The notes beneath the pieces were generated by a model, which was given only the letters and a program-made list of their open reading frames with translations, did not search any database and was not told the DNA's origin. From positions 248,001 through 312,000 of the forward strand of contig NZ_JACCFI010000001.1 in NCBI RefSeq assembly GCF_013410355.1: a stretch of DNA of 64,000 bases, given 5' to 3'. This stretch comes from Agromyces hippuratus. Its GTDB lineage: Bacteria; Actinomycetota; Actinomycetes; Actinomycetales; Microbacteriaceae. A program made the translations under genes and the position numbers. Within the stretch, counting starts at the first letter, position 1, and every line of letters begins with the position of its first letter. Shown here one piece after another: positions 51,624 through 59,504 of the stretch.

Positions 51624-53231
51624 ATGTCCATCCTGCAGACGAGCATCGACTCGAACGCCGCTGCCGCGCGTTCCAACATCGATGCCCACGCCGAGCTCGT
51701 CGCCGAGCTGCGCACACGCCTCGCGACGGCGGCATTGGGCGGCCCCGAGACATCCCGTGACCGCCATGTCGCGCGCGGCAAGCTGTTGCCGCGCGACCGG
51801 GTCGACCGGCTGCTCGACGAGGGCAGCCCGTTCCTCGAGCTCTCGCCGCTCGCGGCCGAGGGGCTCTACGGCGGCGACTCGCCGGGGGCCGGCATCATCA
51901 CGGGCGTCGGGCTCGTGCACGGGCGCCCGGTGCTCGTCGTCTGCAACGACGCCACGGTCAAGGGCGGCACCTACTACCCGATGACCGTGAAGAAGCACCT
52001 GCGCGCCCAGGAGGTCGCGAAGGAGCACCGGCTGCCGTGCATCTACCTCGTCGACTCGGGTGGCGCATTCCTGCCGCTGCAGGACGAGGTCTTCCCCGAT
52101 CGCGAGCACTTCGGCCGCATCTTCTTCAATCAGGCGCAGCTCTCGTCGATGCGCATCCCGCAGCTCGCCGCGGTGCTCGGCTCCTGCACGGCCGGCGGCG
52201 CCTACGTGCCCGCGATGAGTGACGAGACCGTGATCGTGCGCAATCAGGGCACGATCTTCCTGGGCGGCCCGCCGCTCGTGAAGGCGGCGATCGGCGAGGT
52301 CGTCACCCCCGAGGAGCTGGGCGGCGGCGATCTGCACTCCAAGGTCTCGGGCGTCACCGACCACCTCGCCGAAGACGACGAGCACGCCCTCGAACTCGTG
52401 CGCGACATGGTCGCGACGCTGCCCGAGCCGTTGCCGCGGGCGTGGTCCGTGCGCGAGCCCAGGCCGCCGGCCGTCGACCCGTCGACGCTCACCGCTGCGG
52501 TGCCGGTCGACGTGCAACAGCCCTACGATGTGCGCGAGGTCATCGCGCGCCTCGTCGACGGCAGCGAGTTCGCCGAGTTCAAGCGCGAGTACGGCGACAC
52601 GCTCGTCACGGGCTTCGCCCACATCGACGGTCACCCGGTCGGCATCGTCGCGAACAACGGCGTGCTCTTCAGCGAGTCGGCCATGAAGGGCGCGCATTTC
52701 ATCGAGCTCTGCGACCAGCGCGGCATCCCGCTCCTCTTCCTGCAGAACATCTCGGGCTTCATGGTCGGCCGCGATGCGGAGGCCGGCGGCATCGCCAAGC
52801 ACGGCTCGAAGATGGTCACCGCCGTCGCGACGACCCGCGTGCCGAAGTTCACGGTCGTCATCGGCGGGTCGTTCGGCGCCGGCAACTACTCCATGTGCGG
52901 GCGGGCGTACTCGCCTCGCTTCCTCTGGATGTGGCCGAACGCCCGTATCTCGGTGATGGGCGGCGAGCAGGCGGCATCCGTGCTCTCGACCGTCAAGCGC
53001 GATCAGCTCGCCATCAAGGGCGAGACCTGGTCGGATGCCGCGGAGCAGGCGTTCAAGGACCCGATCCGCGCCCAGTACGACGACCAGGGCAGCCCGTACC
53101 ACTCGACCGCGCGACTCTGGGACGACGGCATCATCGCCCCCGAGGACACGCGCACCGTGCTCGCCCTCGCCCTCGAGCTCGCGAGCCGCACGCCGCTGCC
53201 CGATCCGGCGTTCGGGCTGTTCCGCATGTGA
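51624..53231 (+). CDS. accD1: Acyl-CoA carboxylase carboxyltransferase (beta) subunit, methylcrotonyl-CoA type
   Basis: A 535-residue carboxyltransferase with N- and C-terminal crotonase-like domains. The acyl-CoA side has VCNDATVKGGTYYPMTVKKH and CTAGGAYVPAMSD, and the biotin side has LFLQNISGFMVG and GGSFGAGNYSMCGRAYSPRF. The latter resembles methylcrotonyl-CoA (geranyl-CoA) beta subunits more than propionyl-CoA ones. It would transfer CO2 to 3-methylcrotonyl-CoA in leucine breakdown. The start could also be the GTG at 51615. Confidence 0.93.
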   Translation: MSILQTSIDSNAAAARSNIDAHAELVAELRTRLATAALGGPETSRDRHVARGKLLPRDRVDRLLDEGSPFLELSPLAAEGLYGGDSPGAGIITGVGLVHGRPVLVVCNDATVKGGTYYPMTVKKHLRAQEVAKEHRLPCIYLVDSGGAFLPLQDEVFPDREHFGRIFFNQAQLSSMRIPQLAAVLGSCTAGGAYVPAMSDETVIVRNQGTIFLGGPPLVKAAIGEVVTPEELGGGDLHSKVSGVTDHLAEDDEHALELVRDMVATLPEPLPRAWSVREPRPPAVDPSTLTAAVPVDVQQPYDVREVIARLVDGSEFAEFKREYGDTLVTGFAHIDGHPVGIVANNGVLFSESAMKGAHFIELCDQRGIPLLFLQNISGFMVGRDAEAGGIAKHGSKMVTAVATTRVPKFTVVIGGSFGAGNYSMCGRAYSPRFLWMWPNARISVMGGEQAASVLSTVKRDQLAIKGETWSDAAEQAFKDPIRAQYDDQGSPYHSTARLWDDGIIAPEDTRTVLALALELASRTPLPDPAFGLFRM

Positions 53232-53262
53232 CCCGGGCGGCCGGTCGACGCGCCGTGCCGGT

Positions 53263-53985
53263 TCAGGCCCGACGCGCCGCCGCGGCCTCGACTTCGCGGA
53301 TCGCCTCGTCGACGCCGCGGTTCCACGGCATGCCGTGGCCGGGCAGCACCCACGCGGCATCCGTGCCCTCGAGACGCCGCAGCGATGCGAGCGCCTCGGC
53401 CGGGTCGTCGGTGAACGGCGCGGGTTGCGGGCCGGTCGCGCCGGTCAGCACGTGGCGTGTAGTGAGTGCATCTCCGACGAAGACGGCATCGGCGGCCGGC
53501 ACGTGGATCGCGATGCTGCCGGGGGAGTGACCCGGCATGCTGATCACGCGCGGGGCGCCCGGCAGGTCGAGCACCTCGCCGTCGTCCACGGTGACGACCT
53601 CGGTGAGCGGGGTCGTGCGCAGGCCGTTGCGGGTGAGGGCGTACCAGAGGAACTTCGAGGTCGCCCCGAGCCTCATGCCGCCCCACTCCGGTTTCGTCGA
53701 CTCCTCGCCGCGAGCGCGGGCGGCATCGGCCGCGTGCACGAAGACCGGCACGCCGTGGTCGCGTCGCAGCCGTTCGGCGAAGCCGATGTGGTCGGAGTCG
53801 CCGTGGGTGAGCACGACGCCGCGGATGTCGCCGACCGAGCGGCCCATCTCGGCGAGCTCTGCGATCAGCTCCTTCCACTGCCCGGCGAGCCCGGCATCGA
53901 TGACGGTGACGCCCTCTGAGGTGTCGACGAGGTAGACGGCGACGAGATCGGAGCCGATGCGGTGGAGGGAGGGGCCGAGCTTCAT
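53263..53985 (-). CDS. MBL-fold metallo-hydrolase
   Basis: A 240-residue metallo-beta-lactamase-fold protein with the metal motif THGDSDH (His61, Asp65, His66), HSPGSIAIH and a late GHG. The second position of HxHxDH is Asp. It starts at ATG 53985 after GTGAGG. Divergent from a TetR-like gene with tandem dyads between them, it probably forms a regulated pair with that gene and is not part of leucine degradation. Confidence 0.88.
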   Translation of the reverse strand: MKLGPSLHRIGSDLVAVYLVDTSEGVTVIDAGLAGQWKELIAELAEMGRSVGDIRGVVLTHGDSDHIGFAERLRRDHGVPVFVHAADAARARGEESTKPEWGGMRLGATSKFLWYALTRNGLRTTPLTEVVTVDDGEVLDLPGAPRVISMPGHSPGSIAIHVPAADAVFVGDALTTRHVLTGATGPQPAPFTDDPAEALASLRRLEGTDAAWVLPGHGMPWNRGVDEAIREVEAAAARRA

Positions 53986-54021
53986 CAGGTGCCTCACTTG
54001 TGACGGATTCGGGAAGATGAT

Positions 54022-54060
54022 GGCTATGCTACATAGCCATCATGGCTATGTGCAATAGCC
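54022..54060. promoter_or_regulatory. Two tandem GGCTAT-type operators
   Basis: GGCTATGCTACATAGCC (54022-54038) and GGCTATGTGCAATAGCC (54044-54060) are dyads of 17 bp spaced 22 bp apart, in the short gap between the MBL gene and its divergent TetR-like gene. The segment is strikingly AT-rich. Two turns of helix apart, they would place two regulator dimers on one DNA face. Confidence 0.85.
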
Positions 54061-54091
54061 TAGAGTCGAATCGATCGAAAGGATCCCGCCG

Positions 54092-54730
54092 ATGCCGACA
54101 CCCGAACGAACCTCGCTCGACGCCATCGTCGGTGCAGGACGAGCCATCCTCGAGGCCGAGGGGCTCGGGGGGCTCACGATGCAGGCGGTCGCCGAACGCG
54201 TCGGCGTGCGTGCCCCGTCGCTGTACAAGCGCGTGCGCAACCGCAGTGATCTCGTGCGGCTGATCGCCGCGACATCGGTCGCAGAACTCGGGGTGCGCCT
54301 CAGTGCCGCGTCGGCTCCGATCTCCGGCGGTGCCCGCGGCGTCGCGGTGACGGATGCGCCGGGCGAGGGTGCGGAGGCAGCGGAGGCAACGGGGGCGGCA
54401 GGGGTCGCCGAGGTCGCCCGCCTCGCCCGTGTCGTGCGGGCGTTCGCGCACGAGCAGCCGGCGGCCTACCGACTCGTCTTCTCGCCCGGAGCGGAGTCGG
54501 GGCTCGAGGTCGAGGCGCTCCGCGATGCCAGCGCGCCGTTGCTCGCCGTGGCCGGTCGGCTCGCCGGCTCCGATCACGCGCTCGATGCCGCGCGCACGCT
54601 CACCGCATGGGTGACGGGATTCATCAGCATGGAGCTCTCGGGGGCGTTCCGCCTGGGCGGCGACGTCGATCGGGCATTCGAGTTCGGCGTCGAGCGCATC
54701 GCCATGGCGCTCGCCCCGCGATCGGGGTGA
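54092..54730 (+). CDS. TetR-like regulator with TetR_C (WHG) domain
   Basis: A 212-residue regulator: HTH at about 8-55 (LTMQAVAERVGVRAPSLYKRV) and a C-terminal helical domain with FISMELSGAFRLGGDVDRAF. A Glu/Ala/Gly low-complexity insertion (about 88-110) separates them. AAAGGA precedes the ATG. It most likely binds the GGCTAT dyads and controls itself and the MBL gene. Confidence 0.9.
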   Translation: MPTPERTSLDAIVGAGRAILEAEGLGGLTMQAVAERVGVRAPSLYKRVRNRSDLVRLIAATSVAELGVRLSAASAPISGGARGVAVTDAPGEGAEAAEATGAAGVAEVARLARVVRAFAHEQPAAYRLVFSPGAESGLEVEALRDASAPLLAVAGRLAGSDHALDAARTLTAWVTGFISMELSGAFRLGGDVDRAFEFGVERIAMALAPRSG

Positions 54731-54755
54731 GCGGGAGTTCCCCCTTGTGATTTCA

Positions 54756-54797
54756 GTTAACGCCCACTAACATCGAATCCAGTTAGTGCGCGTTAAC
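54756..54797 (+). promoter_or_regulatory. Paired TetR operators, second copy
   Basis: GTTAACGCCCACTAAC (54756-54771) and GTTAGTGCGCGTTAAC (54782-54797) lie 26 bp apart upstream of the biotin carboxylase gene. The spacer begins ATCG as in the first copy. The -35/-10 positions are not distinct. Confidence 0.85.
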
Positions 54798-54831
54798 TTA
54801 GTTCGCGCACCTCGAGCGCAGGGAGGCGCGG

Positions 54832-56841
54832 ATGGGCACGGTCGACGCCGTCGACGAGGCACGGTCGACTCGTCCGTTCGACCGGGTGCTCGTCGCCAAC
54901 CGCGGTGAGATCGCGGTGCGGGTGATCCGCACGCTCCGCCGCCTCGGCATCCGCTCGATCGCCGTCTTCTCCGACGCCGACGCCGAGGCGCCGCACGTGC
55001 GCCTCGCCGACGAGTCCGTGCGCATCGGCCCGGCACCCGCGGCCGAGAGCTACCTCGATCCCGCCCGCATCATCGCGGCGGCACGCGAGACTGGCGCCGA
55101 GGCGATCCACCCCGGCTACGGCTTCCTCTCCGAGCACGCAGGCTTCGCCGAGGCGTGCCGCGATGCGGGCATCGTCTTCGTCGGCCCGGGGGTCGATGCG
55201 CTCGAGGTCATGGGCGACAAGATCCGGGCGAAGCGCCACGTCGAGGCATCCGGTGTGCCGACCGTGCCCGGCATCGCCGACCCGTCTCTCGACGACGCCG
55301 CGCTCGCCGCAGCCGGCGAAGCGGTCGGCTTCCCCCTGCTCGTCAAGCCGAGCGCCGGCGGCGGCGGCAAGGGCATGCAGATCGCCCGCGACGCACGCGA
55401 GCTCGCGGCGGCGCTGCCCGCTGCCCGGCGAGTGGCCATCGCCGCCTTCGGCGATGACACGTTGCTGCTCGAGCGCCTCATCGAACGCCCACGGCACATC
55501 GAGGTGCAGGTGCTCGCCGACGACTTCGGCAACGTCGTCCACCTCGGCGAGCGCGAGTGCTCGCTGCAGCGCCGCCATCAGAAGGTCATCGAAGAAGCGC
55601 CGTCGCCGCTGCTCGACACCGAGACCCGTGCGCGTATCGGGCAGGCCGCATGCGACGCCGCCCGCAGTGTCGACTACCGCGGGGCGGGCACCGTCGAGTT
55701 CCTGGTGTCGGATGCCGCGCCCGACGAGTTCTTCTTCATCGAGATGAACACCCGGCTGCAGGTGGAGCACCCGGTCACCGAACTCGTCACGGGCGTCGAC
55801 CTCGTCGAGCAGCAGCTGCGAGTCGCGGCGGGTCAGCCACTCGCGATGAAGCAGTCCGACATCGCACTCACCGGCCACGCGATCGAGGCGCGCGTCTACG
55901 CCGAGAGCCCCGAGCGCGGCTTCCTGCCGTCGATCGGCGAACTGCTCGTGTGGCGGGCGCCGAGTGGCGACGGGGTGCGGGTCGACGGCGGCATCCGTTC
56001 GGGTCAGCGCATCACCGCCGACTACGACCCCATGCTCGCGAAGGTCATCGCGTACGGTGCCGACCGCTCCGAGGCGCTCGCGCGCCTCGACGCGGCGCTC
56101 GCCGACACCGTCGTGCTCGGCGTCGAGACGAACCTCGGCTTCCTCCGCCGGCTCCTCGCCGATCCCGCCGTGCAGCGCGGGGACCTCGACACCGGTCTCA
56201 TCGACCGCATGCCCGAGCCAGAGTCGCATGCAGCACCGCCCGAGGTGCTCGCCGCAGCCGCGGCGTTCCGCACGGCCGCGGCGATCGACGACGCACGGGC
56301 CGCCGGCGCCCATGCCTGGCAGGCGGCCAGAGGCTGGCGTCTCGGCCGGCCGATGGCCGCCGACGCCGACGCTGCTGACCCGCTCGCCGCCCCCGCGGTG
56401 CCCGACGCCATCTCGACCGATGCCGACGGCGCGGTCTGGCTGCACACGCCGAACGGCATCTGGCGCGTGCCCGCCGCCGACCGGCGCGGCTCTCTCGATG
56501 CGCGCCTCGCCATGATCGAGCGCGGCGGCCTCGCCGACCCCGAACTCCGTGCGCCCATGCCCGGCACCGTGACCGCGGTGCTCGTCGCCGACGGCGACGC
56601 CGTCGAACCGGGCGACGCCGTCGTCGCGATCGAGGCGATGAAGATGGAGCACCGCGTCACGGCATCCGTCGCGGGCATCGTGCGCCTGGCCGTCGCAGTG
56701 GGGGAGCAGGTCTCCCGTGACCAGTCCGTCGCCCGAGTGGAGCCGCAGCTCGCGGCATCCGCCGTGGTCCCGACATCCGTCCCCGCATCGTCGGACGCGC
56801 CCCACGAGGGCGCCCACTCGACGCCGTCCCACCAGGAATGA
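54832..56841 (+). CDS. accA1: Acyl-CoA carboxylase alpha subunit (biotin carboxylase + BCCP)
   Basis: A 669-residue protein. The biotin carboxylase half (about 15-460) shows VLVANRGEIAVRVIRT, KPSAGGGGKGMQ and EMNTRLQVEHPVTE. A middle BT-like region is followed by a biotinyl domain with EAMKMEH (Lys604). It carboxylates its own biotin and hands CO2 to the beta subunit encoded 1.6 kb upstream. The ATG follows GGGAGG. The next gene overlaps its stop region. Confidence 0.95.
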   Translation: MGTVDAVDEARSTRPFDRVLVANRGEIAVRVIRTLRRLGIRSIAVFSDADAEAPHVRLADESVRIGPAPAAESYLDPARIIAAARETGAEAIHPGYGFLSEHAGFAEACRDAGIVFVGPGVDALEVMGDKIRAKRHVEASGVPTVPGIADPSLDDAALAAAGEAVGFPLLVKPSAGGGGKGMQIARDARELAAALPAARRVAIAAFGDDTLLLERLIERPRHIEVQVLADDFGNVVHLGERECSLQRRHQKVIEEAPSPLLDTETRARIGQAACDAARSVDYRGAGTVEFLVSDAAPDEFFFIEMNTRLQVEHPVTELVTGVDLVEQQLRVAAGQPLAMKQSDIALTGHAIEARVYAESPERGFLPSIGELLVWRAPSGDGVRVDGGIRSGQRITADYDPMLAKVIAYGADRSEALARLDAALADTVVLGVETNLGFLRRLLADPAVQRGDLDTGLIDRMPEPESHAAPPEVLAAAAAFRTAAAIDDARAAGAHAWQAARGWRLGRPMAADADAADPLAAPAVPDAISTDADGAVWLHTPNGIWRVPAADRRGSLDARLAMIERGGLADPELRAPMPGTVTAVLVADGDAVEPGDAVVAIEAMKMEHRVTASVAGIVRLAVAVGEQVSRDQSVARVEPQLAASAVVPTSVPASSDAPHEGAHSTPSHQE

Positions 56842-56852
56842 GGAGCACGACC

Positions 56853-58016
56853 GTGAGCACCGAGCTGAGCACCGAGGAACAGCAGCTGTACGACATGGTC
56901 TGCGAGTTCGCCGACACCGTCGTCGCCCCGCAGTCCTACGAGGCCGACCGCACCCACACGCTCTCGATGGACGTCGTCGCGCAGATGGGAGACCTCGGCC
57001 TGTTCGGCCTGCCGTTCCCCGAGGAGGTCGGCGGCCAGGGCGGCGACTACATGGCGCTCGGCCTCGCGATCGAGGCGCTCGCCCGCGTCGACCAGTCCAT
57101 CGCGATCACCCTCGAGGCCGCGGTCGGCCTCGGTGCCATGCCGGTCTACCGTCACGGCACCGAGGAGCAGAAGGCCGAACTCCTGCCCGACCTCGTCGCA
57201 GGGCGTGCGCTCGCGGGCTTCGGCCTCACCGAGTCCGAGGCCGGCTCCGACGCCGGTGCCACTCGCACGACCGCGGTGCTCGACGGCGACGAGTGGGTCG
57301 TCAACGGCTCGAAGCAGTTCATCACCAACTCGGGCACGCCGATCACGAGGTTCGTGACGGTGACCGCCGTGACCGGCGAGCGCACCCGGCCCGACGGCTC
57401 GGTCTCCAAGGAGCTGTCGACGATCATCGTGCCGAACGGCACGCCCGGGTTCACGGTCGACCCCGGCTACGACAAGTCGGGTTGGCGTGCCTCCGACACG
57501 CATCCGCTCACCTTCGACGACGTGCGAGTGCCTGCGGCCAACCTGCTCGGCGAGCGGGGCCGCGGCTTCGCGAACTTCCTGCGCACGCTCGACGAGGGCC
57601 GTATCGCGATCGCCGCCCTCGCGACCGGCGTGGCACAGGGCTGCCTCGACGAGGCGCTCGCCTACGCGAAGACCCGCAATGTGTTCGGCGTGCCGATCGC
57701 ATCGCACCAGTACATCGCGTTCACGATCGCGAACATGCAGGCGCGGGTGTACACCGCTCGACTCGCCTGGCACGACGCCGCCCGGCGGCTCGACGCGGGC
57801 CTCCCGTTCAAGAAGGAGGCCGCGATGGCCAAGCTCGTCTCGAGCGACGCGGCCATGCTCAACTCGCGTGACGCCACCCAGATCTTCGGCGGCATGGGGT
57901 TCATGAACGAGTCCCTCGTGGCGAGGCACTACCGTGACTCGAAGATCCTCGAGATCGGCGAGGGCACGAACGAGGTGCAGCTCATGGTCATCGCACGCGA
58001 GCTGGGCATCGGCTAA
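56853..58016 (+). CDS. Acyl-CoA dehydrogenase (FadE19/isovaleryl type)
   Basis: A 387-residue flavoenzyme with FGLTESEAGSDAG, GSKQFITNSG and the C-terminal ILEIGEGTNEV (Glu370 at the MCAD catalytic position). Classical isovaleryl-CoA dehydrogenases place their base elsewhere, so a short branched-chain acyl-CoA substrate is likely but not proven. GTG 56853 is seven bases after AGGAG; an ATG at 56838 overlaps the previous stop. Confidence 0.94.
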   Translation: MSTELSTEEQQLYDMVCEFADTVVAPQSYEADRTHTLSMDVVAQMGDLGLFGLPFPEEVGGQGGDYMALGLAIEALARVDQSIAITLEAAVGLGAMPVYRHGTEEQKAELLPDLVAGRALAGFGLTESEAGSDAGATRTTAVLDGDEWVVNGSKQFITNSGTPITRFVTVTAVTGERTRPDGSVSKELSTIIVPNGTPGFTVDPGYDKSGWRASDTHPLTFDDVRVPAANLLGERGRGFANFLRTLDEGRIAIAALATGVAQGCLDEALAYAKTRNVFGVPIASHQYIAFTIANMQARVYTARLAWHDAARRLDAGLPFKKEAAMAKLVSSDAAMLNSRDATQIFGGMGFMNESLVARHYRDSKILEIGEGTNEVQLMVIARELGIG

Positions 58017-58026
58017 GGGGTTCACC

Positions 58027-58578
58027 ATGACGGATGCTTCGGCAGAACGGGCGCCGCTCCGCGACGTCGTGCAGCGCGGGCTCTGGTTCGAGGAGTTCGA
58101 GCAGGGCGTGCGGTACCTGCACCGACCCGGCCGCACCGTCACCGAGGCCGACAACGTGCTGTTCACGACCCTCACGATGAACCCGCAGCCGTTGCACCTC
58201 GACGCGGCGTGGTCGGCCGAGCAGCCGTTCGGCCAGCGGCTCGTCAACTCGATGTTCACGCTCTCGACGCTCGTCGGCCAGTCGGTCGGCCAGCTCACGC
58301 AGGGCACCCTCGTCGCGAACCTCGGCTTCGGCGCCGTCGCGTTCCCGCACCCGGTCTTCATCGGCGACACGCTCTACGGCGAGACCGTCGTGGAGTCCAA
58401 GCGGGAGTCGGCCTCGCGCCCGGGCCAGGGCGTCGTGGTCGTGGCGCACACCGCCCGAAACCAGCACGGCGAGGTCGTCGCGACCGCGTCGCGCACGATG
58501 CTCGTCTGGCTCCGCGAAGCGGGAGAACGGCTGACGGACACCGGTTCGGCGGCAGACCAGACGGGGGCGAACGCATGA
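58027..58578 (+). CDS. MaoC-like acyl-CoA hydratase
   Basis: A 183-residue hot-dog-fold protein. The catalytic-site region reads LTMNPQPLHLDAAWSAEQPFGQRLVNSMF, and the MaoC core FIGDTLYGETVVESKRES follows. In mycobacteria the equivalent gene (Rv2499c) lies beside the CitE-like lyase and hydrates methylglutaconyl-CoA and itaconyl-CoA. The same role is inferred here. Confidence 0.9.
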   Translation: MTDASAERAPLRDVVQRGLWFEEFEQGVRYLHRPGRTVTEADNVLFTTLTMNPQPLHLDAAWSAEQPFGQRLVNSMFTLSTLVGQSVGQLTQGTLVANLGFGAVAFPHPVFIGDTLYGETVVESKRESASRPGQGVVVVAHTARNQHGEVVATASRTMLVWLREAGERLTDTGSAADQTGANA

Positions 58579-59390
58579 CGCATCCGGCCTTCCGCTTCGG
58601 CCCGGCGCTGCTGTTCTGCCCGGCCGACCGGCCCGACCGCTTCGCGAAGGCCCTCGATCGCGCCGACGCCGTGATCCTCGACCTCGAAGACGCCGTCGCC
58701 GGCGACGCGAAACACGCCGCCCGGGTCGCGTTGCTCAGCACGCCGCTCGACCCGGAGCGGGTCATCGTGCGGGTGAACCCGGCCTCGACCCCGGAGTTCG
58801 CGGATGACCTCGCGGCGCTCCTGGAGACCGAGTACCGCACCGTGATGCTCGCCAAGTGCGAGGGCACCGCCGACCTCGTCGACCTCGCCGATCTCGAGGT
58901 CATCGCGCTCTGCGAGACCGCTCGCGGCGTGCTCGCGGCGAACGAGATCGCGGCGCTGCCGAACGTCTCGGCGCTCATGTGGGGTGCCGAAGACCTCGTC
59001 GCCTCGCTCGGCGGCTCGTCGAGCCGCTTCGCCGACGGCCGATACCGCGACGTCGCGAGGCACGCCAGGTCCCAGGTGTGCCTCGCGGCGGGGGCGCACG
59101 ACATCGCAGCGATCGACACGGTGCACCTCGAGATCGGCGATCTCGACGGACTCCGGGCCGAGGCCGAAGACGCAGTGGCCGTCGGGTTCGCCGCGACGGC
59201 ATGCATCCACCCCGGTCAGATCGAGGTCGTGCGCGAGTCGTACCGACCCGATGCCGCGCGGCTGGAGTGGGCGCGAGCCGTGCTCGACGCGGCCGAAGGG
59301 CAGGGCGGCGTCTTCGCCTTCCGGGGCGGAATGGTCGATGCACCCGTGCTCCGGCAGGCCGCCTCGCTCATTCGTCGCGCGGGCGGCTGA
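58575..59390 (+). CDS. CitE-like beta-hydroxyacyl-CoA lyase (HpcH/HpaI family)
   Basis: A 271-residue CitE-type TIM-barrel lyase: FCPADRPDRFAKALDRADAV, ILDLEDAVAGDAKHAAR, then IVRVNP and the metal-binding WGAEDLVASLGG. The mycobacterial counterpart (Rv2498c) cleaves (R)-HMG-CoA and (S)-citramalyl-CoA, closing leucine and itaconate breakdown. Its ATG overlaps the MaoC stop (ATGA), and it ends the operon. Confidence 0.92.
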   Translation: MTHPAFRFGPALLFCPADRPDRFAKALDRADAVILDLEDAVAGDAKHAARVALLSTPLDPERVIVRVNPASTPEFADDLAALLETEYRTVMLAKCEGTADLVDLADLEVIALCETARGVLAANEIAALPNVSALMWGAEDLVASLGGSSSRFADGRYRDVARHARSQVCLAAGAHDIAAIDTVHLEIGDLDGLRAEAEDAVAVGFAATACIHPGQIEVVRESYRPDAARLEWARAVLDAAEGQGGVFAFRGGMVDAPVLRQAASLIRRAGG

Positions 59391-59504
59391 GTCGGCGGCT
59401 GTGCGAAACGATTCGATAACGGTTCACCCGCCGTTCTCCGGATCGCACCCTCCGAGCGCCTGACGCGACGTATTCTCGGAGTCAATCCTGGGGAGGAGGG
59501 GAAC

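Noticed and set aside
54340..54420. G/A-rich repeats in the TetR-like gene as a possible separate element.
   Set aside because: They encode an in-frame Gly/Ala/Glu linker; there is no flanking duplication.
54793..56832. A 679-codon minus-strand frame opposite the biotin carboxylase gene.
   Set aside because: Shadow frame of a highly conserved protein; no start signal or motif.
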